Shown in pieces: positions 44,111-54,915 of a stretch of 64,000 nt of DNA; the stretch's first letter is position 1, and every line of letters begins with the position of its first letter. Location: the NCBI GenBank assembly GCA_963759295.1, contig CAVWYT010000010.1, positions 372,001 to 436,000 on the forward strand. The letters are read 5' to 3'. This DNA comes from WHSW01 sp963759295. Its GTDB lineage: Bacteria > Actinomycetota > Thermoleophilia > Solirubrobacterales > 70-9. The notes beneath the pieces were generated by a model. The model was not told the origin of the DNA. It ran no database searches and worked only from the letters and a program-made list of their open reading frames with translations. Both the position numbers and the translations under genes were made by a program.

Positions 44111-44308
44111 ATGACCGAGGGCCCTCAGAGGAGGGCGGACGCCGCCACGGCGGGCCTGTCCCTGATCGCGTCGATGCTCGTCGGCGCGGGGGCCGGGTTC
44201 GGGCTCGGCTCGCTGGTGGGCCTTGCGGTGCCGCTCGGCCTAGCTGGGCTGTTCGTGGGCCTCGGCGCCGGTTTTGCTCTTGTCTACGCTCGCTTTAGAA
44301 GGCTCTGA
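44111..44308 (+). CDS. AtpI/AtpZ-like small membrane protein
   Basis: 65 residues with two hydrophobic helices (AGLSLIASMLVGAGAGFGLG; LAVPLGLAGLFVGLGAGFAL), matching the small F0F1-associated membrane proteins encoded first in atp operons. Such proteins assist c-ring assembly or Mg supply. It overlaps the next gene by about 35 bases. Confidence 0.75.
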   Translation: MTEGPQRRADAATAGLSLIASMLVGAGAGFGLGSLVGLAVPLGLAGLFVGLGAGFALVYARFRRL

Positions 44309-44717
44309 CGCCACCGCGAGAAGCGGTGGGCGTCCGGGCGTAGCGCTGCGCTACGCCGATCTCGTGCTGCTGGCGCTGGCGCTGGGGCTGTTCGCGCTCG
44401 CCGGGCTGCCGATGCTCGGCTACGCCGTCTGCGCCGCCGCCTGGCTCGCTCAGCACGGGGTGCTCGCCTACGCCGACGCCCGCGCCACCGCCGCGCTTCG
44501 GCGCGGCGACCGTCGTCTCGCGCTCGGGATCGTCGGCGGCGCGACGCTCGCGAGGCTGTGGCTGGTGACCGCGGCGATCCTGCTCGTCGGCCTGCTCGGC
44601 GAGCGCGAGGACGGTCTCGCGGCCGCGGTGCTCGCCCTCGTATTGATCACGGTGCATCTCGGCTGCCTCGCGGCCACCAAGCTGCTGTACCCGGACGCCT
44701 CGGCGGCGGCGCGATGA
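44274..44717 (+). CDS. ATP synthase subunit I-like membrane protein
   Basis: 147 residues, four predicted helices (ADLVLLALALGLFALAGLPM; LARLWLVTAAILLVGLLG; AAAVLALVLITVHLGCLAA). Its place before atpB, ending ATGA on the atpB start, corresponds to Rv1303. The start is unsure: TTG 44274 is the only early candidate and overlaps the preceding gene. Confidence 0.65.
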   Translation: MLLSTLALEGSDATARSGGRPGVALRYADLVLLALALGLFALAGLPMLGYAVCAAAWLAQHGVLAYADARATAALRRGDRRLALGIVGGATLARLWLVTAAILLVGLLGEREDGLAAAVLALVLITVHLGCLAATKLLYPDASAAAR

Positions 44718-45626
44718 GCCGCCGGGCGAAGATCCTGCTCGGGGTCGGCCTCTACGTCGCGCTGTTCGCCGTCCTCGTCCTCGTCCTCGGCAACGAGGGC
44801 AAGAACGAGTCCTTCCAGCCCCAGAACGAGTTCAAGCTCGACCCTTGGATCGAGATCAACCTCGGCGGCATCGACGTGTCGATCAACAAGGCCGTCTTCT
44901 ATCTGCTGCTCGCCTGCGCGCTGACGATCGTCGCGATGACCTACGTCGCGCGGCGCATGCAGAGGGCCCCGAACAAGATCCAGATGATGGTCGAGGTCGC
45001 CTACGACCTGATGCGCAACAACATCACCCGGGGCAACATCCCCGACGAACAGCTCGCCAGCCGGTGGTTTCCGTTCCTCGGCCGGCCTGTTTTTGTTCAT
45101 CTGGTTCTCGAACATGATCGGCTTCCTTCCGCTGCCGGTGAACACCGAGGAGAAGGTCGACGTCTTCGGACTCCAGATCCCGTCGCTGGCCCTCTACGCC
45201 GCCACCGCGAACCTCTCCATCCCGCTCGTGCTCACGGTGGTCGTCTGGTTCTCCTACCACGTCGAGGGCATCCGCGCGAAGGGCTTCTTCCCGTATCTCG
45301 CGAGCTGGCTGCCGCCCGGGCTCGAGGACATGAACCCCGCCGCCAAGGCGTTCATCTTCGTGATCGAGGCGATCTCCCAGTTCGCGCGCCTGATCTCGCT
45401 CTCGGTGCGGTTGTTCGCGAACATCCTCGCCGGCCACCTGCTGCTTCTGTTCATGGGCGGCGGCCTGGCCGTGCTGCTCGGAATCGCCGCCCTCGGCCTG
45501 CTCACCTTCCCGCTCGCGTTCTTCTTCTTCATCCTCGAGGTCGGGCTGATCGCCACCCTGCAGGCGTTCATCTTCTCGACCCTGACCGCTATCTACCTCG
45601 GCGGCGCTACCGCCCAGGCACACTAA
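44714..45626 (+). CDS. atpB: ATP synthase F0 subunit a (one apparent frameshift)
   Basis: The first 120 residues (MSRRAKILLGVGLYV; WIEINLGGIDVSINKAV; RNNITRGNIPDEQLASRWFPFLG) and the rest (FLFIWFSNMIGFLPLP onward) are in different frames. Dropping one C in CTCGGCCGGCCTG near 45081 gives FLGGLFLFIWFSNM and a 303-residue protein. The essential stator arginine is in SVRLFANILAGHLLLLF. A broken a-subunit inside an otherwise intact atp operon would be lethal for oxidative growth, so a consensus error is the likely cause. Confidence 0.93.
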
Positions 45627-45641
45627 GAAAGGACGTAATCG

Positions 45642-45920
45642 ATGGATCTGTTGATTCCGCTCGCGCAAGCCGCGCAGACGGTCGACCTGGCGCCGGTGAC
45701 CGACGCCGGCAAGGCGATCGCGCTCGGCGTCGGAGCCGGACTCGGCTCGATTGGAGCCGGTATCGGCATCGGGATCATCTTCGGCAAGGAGATCGAGTCG
45801 GTCGCCCGCCAGCCCGAGATGAAGGACGAGCTTCAGTCGATCCGCTGGCTCGGTTTCGCGCTGACCGAGGCGGTCGCCTTCTACACCTTCATCTTCGGGC
45901 TGATCGCCTTCTTCCTCTAG
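45642..45920 (+). CDS. atpE: ATP synthase F0 subunit c
   Basis: 92 residues, two helices: glycine-rich GVGAGLGSIGAGIGIGIIFG, polar loop Arg56-Gln57-Pro58, and the ion-binding Glu76 in FALTEAVAFYTF. Ala follows the glutamate where sodium-type rings carry Ser or Thr, so proton coupling is expected. Shine-Dalgarno AAAGGA lies 8 bases before the ATG. Confidence 0.97.
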   Translation: MDLLIPLAQAAQTVDLAPVTDAGKAIALGVGAGLGSIGAGIGIGIIFGKEIESVARQPEMKDELQSIRWLGFALTEAVAFYTFIFGLIAFFL

Positions 45921-45930
45921 GACGCACGGG

Positions 45931-46518
45931 TTGCAGGCACTGGCACACATAGCGACCGTCCTGCCGCTCGCCGCCGAGGAGGAGGGCGGGGGGAGCTTCC
46001 TCGTCTCGCCCGATCTCGGGCTGATGATCTGGACGCTGCTGTTGTTCGTGTTCACGATGTGGGTGCTCTCGAAGACCGCGTTTCCGAAGATCGGCGAGGC
46101 GCTCGAGAAGCGCGCGAACGCGATCCGGGAGAACATCGACGCCTCCGAGCGCCAGCGCGAGGAGGCGGATCAGCTGCTCGACGAGTACCGCGAGCGGCTG
46201 CGCGAGGCGCGCGAGCAGGCCGAGGACATCGTCGCCAGGGCGCGCAAGGCCTCCGAGGCCGCGATCGCCGAGGCGACCGTCGAGGGCCGGTCCAAGCGCG
46301 AGGAGCTGGTCGCGGCGGCGCGCAAGGACATCGAGGCGGAAACGAAGCGGTCGCTTGAGCAGATCCGCAAGGAGATGGCCGATCTCACCGTGCTGGCGAC
46401 CGAGAAGGTGACCCGCAAGTCGCTGACCGCCGAAGACCAGCGCCGTCTGGTCGAGGAGGCGCTGAGCGAGGTCGACTTCAGCGCCCTGGCGGGCAACGGA
46501 AGCTCGGAGAGCCGGTGA
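45931..46518 (+). CDS. atpF: ATP synthase F0 subunit b
   Basis: 195 residues. A short extracytoplasmic head, one membrane helix (LMIWTLLLFVFTMWVLSKTA), then a long charged coiled coil (ERQREEADQLLDEYRERL and on) that forms the peripheral stalk. TTG 45931 is used; ATG codons in frame begin only inside the membrane helix. Confidence 0.93.
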   Translation: MQALAHIATVLPLAAEEEGGGSFLVSPDLGLMIWTLLLFVFTMWVLSKTAFPKIGEALEKRANAIRENIDASERQREEADQLLDEYRERLREAREQAEDIVARARKASEAAIAEATVEGRSKREELVAAARKDIEAETKRSLEQIRKEMADLTVLATEKVTRKSLTAEDQRRLVEEALSEVDFSALAGNGSSESR

Positions 46519-47051
46519 TGGAAGAGATCGCCCGTGTCTATGCGGACGCGCTGTTCAAGGCGGCCGAGAACCGCGACAAGCTCGAGCGGATCCACGAGCA
46601 GCTGGGCGAGTTCGCCGACGCGGTCGCCGGCGAGCGCGACCTGCAGATGTTCCTGTTCAGCCCGTACTTCTCCTCCGCCGAGAAGCGGGACGGCATCGCG
46701 CGGGCCGTCTCGGGGGCAGAGCCAGAGCTCGTGAACTTCCTCGAGCTGCTCGCCGAGAAGCACCGGATGCCGGCGATCTTCCGAATCCGCAAGCGCTTCG
46801 ACGATCTCTGGGCGGAGGCCAATCGGCGCCTCGAGGTGACCCTGACAAGCGCGGTGGCGCTCGATCCCGGAGTGGTCGAGCGGGTCGGTGCAGAGGTCGA
46901 GCGCCAAACCGATCGCACGATCGACCTCACCAGCGAGATCGACGAGGACATCCTCGGCGGGCTCGTGTTGCGGGTCGGAAACATGGTCCTCGACGCGAGC
47001 CTGCGTTCGAAGCTGGAGAGACTGAGAAAGGAAGTCGCCGCAGCCGCCTAG
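46518..47051 (+). CDS. atpH: ATP synthase F1 subunit delta
   Basis: 177 residues: EEIARVYADALFKAAENRDKL is the usual N-terminal helix of delta, and DEDILGGLVLRVGNMVLDASL the conserved C-terminal block. It joins the b stalk to the top of F1. ATG 46518 overlaps the atpF stop by one base (TGATG); a GTG three bases earlier is the alternative. Confidence 0.94.
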   Translation: MEEIARVYADALFKAAENRDKLERIHEQLGEFADAVAGERDLQMFLFSPYFSSAEKRDGIARAVSGAEPELVNFLELLAEKHRMPAIFRIRKRFDDLWAEANRRLEVTLTSAVALDPGVVERVGAEVERQTDRTIDLTSEIDEDILGGLVLRVGNMVLDASLRSKLERLRKEVAAAA

Positions 47052-47087
47052 CGGCGCGGCGACCGAATCCAAAGGAGCGACTGAAGC

Positions 47088-48761
<1,674 letters not shown>

Positions 48762-48773
48762 GGCCCGGACACG

Positions 48774-49691
48774 ATGGCAACCCAGAAGGAAGTCAAGAAC
48801 CGGATCGCGTCGGTCAAGAACATCCACAAGATCACGCGAGCGATGGAGATGGTCGCCGCGGCGCGGTTGCGCCGCGCCGAGCAGCGGATCGACGCGATGC
48901 GGCCCTACGCGCAGGCGATTCGCAAGATGACCCAGCAGGTCTCGGACGCCTCCGCGACCGTTCAGAGGGTGCCGCTGCTCGAGGAGCGCGAGAACACGCA
49001 GCGCGTCGGGATCGTCCTCGTCACCGGCGATCGCGGCCTCGCCGGCGCCTTCAACACGAACATCATCCGCGAGGGCCTGCGCCTGAAGCGCGAGTTCGTC
49101 GCGGACGGCGCCGAGGTCTCGTTCTCGGTCGTCGGGCGGCGCGGCAACTCGACCCTCAGCTTCCGCGGCGAGGAGATCGCCAGCTCCTACGTCGGGTTCA
49201 CCGACCGGCCCTCGTTCGCCGACGCGCGCGGGATCTCGCGCGACGTGACGGCGGGCTACGTCGACGAGGAGCTCGACCGGGTCGAGCTGGTCTACAACCG
49301 CTACGTCTCGCCGCTGACGCAGTACGTGCGCCGGCAGACGTTGCTCCCGGTTCAGCAGGCGGAGGTCTTCGGGGAGGGGATCCCGGAGCCGGAGCCCGAG
49401 GCCGACGAGGAGCTCGCCAAGGCGCATCGCAGGGCGTACTGGGACTACGAGCCCGAGCCGGAGCTGCTGCTGCCGATGCTGTTCGCCGAGTACGTGGACC
49501 TCTCGGTCTACCGGGCACTGCTCGAGTCCTCGGCCTCGGAGCTCGGGGCGCGGATGACCGCGATGCGCTCGGCGGCGGAGAACGCGCAGGACATGATCGG
49601 CGACCTGACCCTGGCGATGAACCGGGCGCGTCAGGCGGAGATCACGCAGGAGATCTTGGAAGTGGTCGGCGGCGCTGAGGCGCTCGGCTAG
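48774..49691 (+). CDS. atpG: ATP synthase F1 subunit gamma
   Basis: 305 residues. The N-terminal helix KNRIASVKNIHKITRAMEMVAAARL and the C-terminal helix SSASELGARMTAMRSAAENA form the rotor coiled coil; GIVLVTGDRGLAGAFNTNI marks the globular part. It carries a 20-30-residue acidic insert (PEPEPEADEELAKAHRRAY) absent from many orthologues. Confidence 0.95.
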   Translation: MATQKEVKNRIASVKNIHKITRAMEMVAAARLRRAEQRIDAMRPYAQAIRKMTQQVSDASATVQRVPLLEERENTQRVGIVLVTGDRGLAGAFNTNIIREGLRLKREFVADGAEVSFSVVGRRGNSTLSFRGEEIASSYVGFTDRPSFADARGISRDVTAGYVDEELDRVELVYNRYVSPLTQYVRRQTLLPVQQAEVFGEGIPEPEPEADEELAKAHRRAYWDYEPEPELLLPMLFAEYVDLSVYRALLESSASELGARMTAMRSAAENAQDMIGDLTLAMNRARQAEITQEILEVVGGAEALG

Positions 49692-49700
49692 AAAGGGAAC

Positions 49701-51203
49701 ATGGCTGAAAGCAACGGAAACCAGGTCAACAAGGGGCGGATCGAGTCCGTCACCGGCGTCGTCGTCGACGTCGTCTTCGACGAGCATCTCCCCGAGATCT
49801 ACTCGGCGCTCGAGATCGTGGTCCCCGAGGAGGGCAACCGCCCCGCGCTCGACCTCGTCTGCGAGGTCCAGCAGCACCTCGGCGACGACCGCGTGCGAGC
49901 CGTCGCGATGGACGCGACCGACGGCCTCCAGCGCGGCGACGAGGTCATCGACACGGGCGGGCCGATCACGGTTCCGGTGGGCGAGGCCACCCTGGGCCGG
50001 ATCTTCAATCTGCTCGGCGAGGTGATCGACAACGGCCCCGAGGTCGAGGGCGAGGAGCGGTGGCCGATCCACCGGCCGGCGCCGAGCGTCGAGGAGCTGA
50101 CGCCGTCGCAGGAGATCCTCGAGACGGGGATCAAGGTCGTCGATCTGCTCGCCCCGTACGCGAAGGGCGGCAAGGTCGGCCTGTTCGGCGGCGCCGGCGT
50201 CGGCAAGACGGTGCTGATCCAGGAGCTGATCCGAAACATCGGCGAGGAGCACGAGGGCCTCTCGGCCTTCTGCGGCGTCGGCGAGCGCTCGCGCGAGGGC
50301 AACGACCTCTGGCTCGAGATGAAGGAGTCGGGCGTGCTCGAAAAGACGATGCTCGTCTTCGGCCAGATGAACGAGCCACCGGGCGCGCGTCTGCGCGTCG
50401 CGCTTTCCGGCCTGACGATGGCGGAGTACTTCCGCGAGCAGGGCGGTCAGGACGTGCTGCTGTTCATCGACAACATCTTCCGCTTCGTGCAGGCGGGCTC
50501 CGAGGTCTCGGCCCTGCTCGGGCGGATGCCCTCGGCGGTCGGCTACCAGCCGACGCTGGAGACCGAGATGGGAGGCCTGCAGGAGCGGATCAGCTCGACC
50601 AAGCAGGGATCGGTGACCTCGATCCAGGCCGTCTACGTGCCCGCGGACGACCTCACCGATCCGGCTCCGGCCTCGGTGTTCGCGCATCTGAACGCGACCA
50701 CCACGCTCTCGCGGGCGATCTCGGAGAAGGGGATCTACCCGGCGGTCGACCCGCTCGATTCGACCTCGACCATCCTCAAGCCCGACATCCTCGGCGAGGA
50801 GCATTACAACACCGCGACCGAGGTCCAGGAGATTCTGCAGCGCTACAAGGAGCTCCAGGACATCATCGCGATCCTCGGGATCGACGAGCTCTCAGACGAG
50901 GACAAGGTGGCGGTCAACCGGGCGCGCAAGCTCGAGCGCTTCCTCTCGCAGCCGTTCTTCGTCGCCTCGCAGTTCACCGGTCGCGAGGGCGAGTACGTGC
51001 CGGTCGCCGAGACCGTGCGCAGCTTCCGCGAGATCCTCGAGGGCAAGTACGACGAGCTGCCCGAGTCGGCCTTCTACATGAAGGGCTCGATCGACCAGGT
51101 CACCGGCACCGAGGAGAAGGGCGAGAAGGACGAGGGCGTCGAGCGTGAGGCCGCCGAGTCCGAGGAGCGCGCCGAGCGCGAGGCCGAGGCCGTCGAGGCC
51201 TGA
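49701..51203 (+). CDS. atpD: ATP synthase F1 subunit beta, with acidic C-terminal tail
   Basis: 500 residues. Catalytic P-loop GGAGVGKTVL, GERSREGNDL, the DELSEED-lever equivalent IDELSDEDKV, and FIDNIFRFVQAGSEVSALLGRM. After the usual end (MKGSIDQVTG) about 30 residues follow that are nearly all Glu, Lys, Arg and Ala (EKGEKDEGVEREAAESEERA). Both alpha and beta therefore end in charged tails. Confidence 0.97.
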   Translation: MAESNGNQVNKGRIESVTGVVVDVVFDEHLPEIYSALEIVVPEEGNRPALDLVCEVQQHLGDDRVRAVAMDATDGLQRGDEVIDTGGPITVPVGEATLGRIFNLLGEVIDNGPEVEGEERWPIHRPAPSVEELTPSQEILETGIKVVDLLAPYAKGGKVGLFGGAGVGKTVLIQELIRNIGEEHEGLSAFCGVGERSREGNDLWLEMKESGVLEKTMLVFGQMNEPPGARLRVALSGLTMAEYFREQGGQDVLLFIDNIFRFVQAGSEVSALLGRMPSAVGYQPTLETEMGGLQERISSTKQGSVTSIQAVYVPADDLTDPAPASVFAHLNATTTLSRAISEKGIYPAVDPLDSTSTILKPDILGEEHYNTATEVQEILQRYKELQDIIAILGIDELSDEDKVAVNRARKLERFLSQPFFVASQFTGREGEYVPVAETVRSFREILEGKYDELPESAFYMKGSIDQVTGTEEKGEKDEGVEREAAESEERAEREAEAVEA

Positions 51204-51208
51204 TCAAC

Positions 51209-51622
51209 GTGGCCGGCGACCGAAAGCTCGAGGCCGAGGTGCTGACGCCGGAGGGCGAGGTCTTCCGGGGCGAGCTCGAGATGCTCTCGACGCGCACCGC
51301 GGTCGGCGAGGTCGGGATCCTCGCCGAGCACATCCCGATGGTCGCGCGCCTGGTGCCGGCGGAGCTTCGCCTCCACCGCTCCGAGTCCGAGGTCGAGCGC
51401 TACGCCCAGGGCGAGGGCTGGCTCGAGGTGTTCGCGAACCGGGCCCGGGTGCTGATCGCCGAGGCGATTCCGCCCGATCGGCTCGATGCGGCCGACCTGC
51501 GCCGGCGCCTCGAGGACGCCGAGCGCAGCGTCTCGGAGGCCGAGGAGGGCTCCGCGGCCGCCGAGCAGGCCGAGCGCGAGCGGGCGCGCGCGGAGGCGTT
51601 CCTGAACATCGCCGAGCGCTGA
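51209..51622 (+). CDS. atpC: ATP synthase F1 subunit epsilon
   Basis: 137 residues: beta-sandwich N-terminal domain (EAEVLTPEGEVFRGELEML; GEVGILAEHIPMVARLVPAE) and a two-helix C-terminal domain rich in Glu and Arg. It couples gamma to the c-ring and can brake hydrolysis. GTG 51209 start, 5 bases after atpD. Last gene of the atp set. Confidence 0.93.
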   Translation: MAGDRKLEAEVLTPEGEVFRGELEMLSTRTAVGEVGILAEHIPMVARLVPAELRLHRSESEVERYAQGEGWLEVFANRARVLIAEAIPPDRLDAADLRRRLEDAERSVSEAEEGSAAAEQAERERARAEAFLNIAER

Positions 51623-51652
51623 TCGGCCCCGGCCTGCCAGCCTTAGGCAACC

Positions 51653-52762
51653 TTGGATGAGAGGCTGCTCACAGAGACGCTGATCGGCTACGACACCTCG
51701 CAGCCGGAGGGCATAAAGCAATGCGCGGGCTTCATCAAGGGCTGGCTCGACGCGCGCGAGATCTCCACCCACCAGCTCGACGTCCGCGGATTGCCGATCA
51801 CGATCGCCGACGTCGGCCGCGACGACGCCACGACGACGCTGCTGCTGCACGGCCATCTCGACGTCGTCCCCGGCCGCCCGGAGCAGTTCGAGGCCCGGCT
51901 CGACGGCGATCGGCTCTACGGGCGCGGCGCCTACGACATGAAGGGTGCGCTCGCGGCGCTGCTGCTGGCGCTCGTGGACCTGCGCGACTCCGAGCGGGTC
52001 CGGGTGCGACTCGGCGTCGTCCCCGACGAGGAGTCCGAGGAGGAGCACGAGCGCGGCGGTGACGTGCTCGTCGCCGAGGGCTTCGTCGGCGACTTCGCGA
52101 TCACCGGGGAGCCCACCGACATGCACGTCGGAGTGGCCGCGAAGGGCGTCGTGGCGATGCGGCTGCGCATCGACGGACGCGCCGCCCACGGCGCGACGCC
52201 GTGGCTGGGCGAGAACGCGATCCTGCGGGCGATAGACGTCTTCCGCGCGGTCCAGTCGCTACCGTTTGCGTCGCGGAGCTCGGAGCTGTTCGACCGGCCG
52301 TCGATCAACCTCGGCCGGATCCTGGGCGGCGACGCCCTCAACAAGGTGCCCGACACTTGTTACATCGACGTCGACGTTCGCTACCTGCCCGAGCAGGACC
52401 CGGACGCGATCCTGGCCGAGGTCGCTTCGATTCCCGGCGCGACGATCGTCTCGACCTTCAAGCGCTCGCCGGCAATGGTCGATCCCGAGTCGCCGTTCGT
52501 CCGCACGCTGTGTGAGGCAACCGCGCACAACCACCCGGGGGAGGTGACCAGCGTCGGCCGCGACGGAGCCTCCGACGCGGTCTCGTTCCTGCGCGCCGGG
52601 GTGCCCGCGGTCGAATTCGGCCCGCTCGGGGGCGGCCATCACGGGCCCGAGGAATGGGTGTCGGTCTCCTCGCTCGCCGGATACAGGCGTGCGATCGTCG
52701 ACTTCGCGGGCAGGCTGCCGCTTAAGAGCGGCGAATCCGAAGGGGTTGGAAAGCCGCGGTGA
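51653..52762 (+). CDS. M20-family metallopeptidase/deacylase (DapE/ArgE-like)
   Basis: 369 residues. Two-zinc ligands: HGHLDVV, YGRGAYDMKG, PDEESEEEH, ITGEPT and the C-terminal GGGHHGPEEW; the dimerisation domain begins GRAAHGATPWLGENAI. It may be succinyl-diaminopimelate desuccinylase (lysine and wall synthesis), acetylornithine deacetylase, or a dipeptidase; sequence alone does not decide. TTG 51653 start; its stop overlaps the GTG of the LytR-type gene (GTGA). Confidence 0.85.
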   Translation: MDERLLTETLIGYDTSQPEGIKQCAGFIKGWLDAREISTHQLDVRGLPITIADVGRDDATTTLLLHGHLDVVPGRPEQFEARLDGDRLYGRGAYDMKGALAALLLALVDLRDSERVRVRLGVVPDEESEEEHERGGDVLVAEGFVGDFAITGEPTDMHVGVAAKGVVAMRLRIDGRAAHGATPWLGENAILRAIDVFRAVQSLPFASRSSELFDRPSINLGRILGGDALNKVPDTCYIDVDVRYLPEQDPDAILAEVASIPGATIVSTFKRSPAMVDPESPFVRTLCEATAHNHPGEVTSVGRDGASDAVSFLRAGVPAVEFGPLGGGHHGPEEWVSVSSLAGYRRAIVDFAGRLPLKSGESEGVGKPR

Positions 52763-54904
52763 GGCCCGAGGACGAGAACGAGGACCAAATGCCCGAGGAG
52801 CGCGACGACGCCGTCGCGAGCGACGCCGCCGGCGCCGGCGAGAACGAGCCGCCGGCGCCGGCCACCTTCGCCGGCCGGCGCCGAGCCGAGGGGAAGGCGC
52901 CAAGCGACGAGACCGGCGCCCCCGATGAGCCCGAGGAGGGCGAACCCGAGGAGGGCGAACCCGAGGAGGGCGAACCCGAGGAGGGCGAACCGAGGAGGGC
53001 GAACCAAGGAGGGCGAGGAGATCCGCGGCGAGGACGCCGACGGCGGCGAGCAGGAGCCGAGCGACGCGGAGCCGGTTGCCGAGCAGCGGCCGGCGCCGGA
53101 CGCCGAGCCCGGCGAGGACCACGAGCCGGGTCCCGGCGAGACGATCGAGGCCGACACCTTGGTGCTCGCCGACCGCGAGGAGGCGCAGGAGGCGGCGCTC
53201 GCCGGGTTGCGAGCCCGCGCCGCGACGGGCGAGGCGAAGCTGCCGGCGCGCGCTACGCCCGAGGACGAGCACGACGAGGACGCCGTCGCGTCGGCGCCGG
53301 GCACGCCCGTCGCGTCAGGGCAGCCCCCCGAAGCCGCGCCCGAGCCGCTCGCTGCCGCCGGTGCGGAGGGCGGCAAGCCGCCGCGCGCGAAGCCGATCTG
53401 GGCGCGCTTTCTCGCCGCCTCGTTCTTGATCGTCGCCTCGATGGCAACGGCGACCGCGATCAGCCTCTTGGTCTATTTGACCGACATCGCGAAGGGCCTG
53501 AACGACAACGACGCGCTCGCCAGCCTCCAGGATCAGCTCGCCGACGTCGACGGCGGCAAGCCGCAAACGATCCTCATCCTCGGCTCCGACAAGCGGCTCG
53601 ACACGAAGGGCGATCCGGGCCGCTCGGACACCACGATCCTGCTGCGCGTCGACCCCGACAAGGACCGGATCGCGTTGCTGTCGATCCCGCGCGACCTCGA
53701 AGTCCAGATCCCGGGCCTGGGGACGGACAGGTTCAACGCCGCATATTCCTACGGCGGCCCGGACCTCGCCCTGCAGACGGTCCAGAAGCTGATGGGCGAC
53801 GACTTCGACATCAACCACGTCGTCAACATCAACTTCACCGGCTTCGCCGACGCTGTGAACGCGATCGGCTGCGTCTACATCGACGTCGACCGCCACTACT
53901 ACATCCCCCCGGACTCGGGGATCGCCGAGATCAACGTCGAGGCCGGTTACCAGCGGCTATGCGGACTGAAGGCGCTCCAGTACGTGCGCTTCCGCCACGA
54001 CGACACCGACCTCGTGCGCTCCGCCCGCCAGCAGGACTTCCTGCGCGAGGCGCGCCAGAAGCTGCCGCCAGGGACGCTGATCCGCGACCGCAACGAGCTG
54101 CTCGACATCTTCACCGAGTACACGACCTCCGACATCTCCACCGCGGTGCAGCTGCTCGAGCTGCTGAAGACGTTCGCCGCGGTCCAGGCCGCGCCGGTGG
54201 TCGAGGTCCACTTCCCCGCCGACCTCGGCGACGGCACCTCCGGGTACGTGACCGCGTCGCCCGAGGCGATCAACCACGCCGTCGACCAGTTCCTCGCCAC
54301 CGAGGGAACGCCGGGGGAACGCCCCGGCGGAGCCAACCCCGACACCGGCGACGGCGATCAGAAACCGCCGGAGGTTAAGCCGGGCGGCGGCGAGCAGCCG
54401 AAGTCCGACGACCAGAACAGCGACCACTTCGTCGGTCCCGAGATGCAGGACTCCTCGGCGGAGGGCAAGGCGTTCGCGCACCAGACATCGGTGAAGAGGA
54501 AGAAGAACGGCGATCCGATGGTCACGTTCCCGATCTACTACCCGACGCGGCTGCTTCCGGGCTCGTTTTTGTCGCGGGACTCGCGTGCGTTCGTGATCGA
54601 CGCCCCCGACAAGGACGTCTACCACGGCTACAGGATGGTCGCCGCGTTCCCGGGCCCGGGGGGCTTCGACGAGTACTACGGGATCTCGGGCACCGACTGG
54701 GTGGACGCGCCGATCCTCGACAACCCCTCCGAGGTGCGAACGATCGACGGCAAGCAGTACGACCTGTTCTACGACGGCGACCGGCTGCGGCTGGTCGGCT
54801 GGAAGACCAAGGACGCCGCCTACTGGGTCAACAACACGCTTCTGCAGTCGCTCGACGAGGACGAGCTGCTCTCGATCGCGACCTCGATGCGCGAGTACCA
54901 CTAG
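52759..54904 (+). CDS. LytR-CpsA-Psr family wall-glycan ligase (frameshifted in an N-terminal repeat)
   Basis: About 715 residues after correction. The first 215 residues are cytosolic, acidic and disordered, including six P-E-E-G-E units; a membrane helix follows (LAASFLIVASMATATAISLL, about 53408-53467). The LCP domain outside shows TILILGSDKR, RSDTTILLRVDPDKDRIAL, SIPRDLEV, and ALQYVRFRHDDTDLVRSARQQ with the phosphate-binding arginines. The end is an LytR_C-like domain. It attaches undecaprenyl-linked glycans to peptidoglycan, fitting the WecA and NDP-sugar genes. Two 1-base losses in the repeat split the frame; the core is intact. Confidence 0.88.
52930..53017 (+). repeat. Six-unit 15-base tandem repeat encoding P-E-E-G-E
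   Basis: CCCGAGGAGGGCGAA occurs four times exactly (52930-52989), then twice in 14-base form lacking one C (52990-53003 and 53004-53017). The two short units shift the frame by two bases in total. Confidence 0.9.
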
Positions 54905-54907
54905 CTT
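54902..54907 (+). promoter_or_regulatory. Candidate -10 (TAGCTT), leaderless ugd
   Basis: TAGCTT overlaps the stop of the preceding gene and ends 8 bases before GTG 54916. Confidence 0.35.
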
Positions 54908-54915
54908 CTCCGACC

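Noticed and set aside
52930..53017. Tandem repeats as a CRISPR array
   Set aside because: Units are contiguous 14-15-base coding repeats without spacers; no cas genes.
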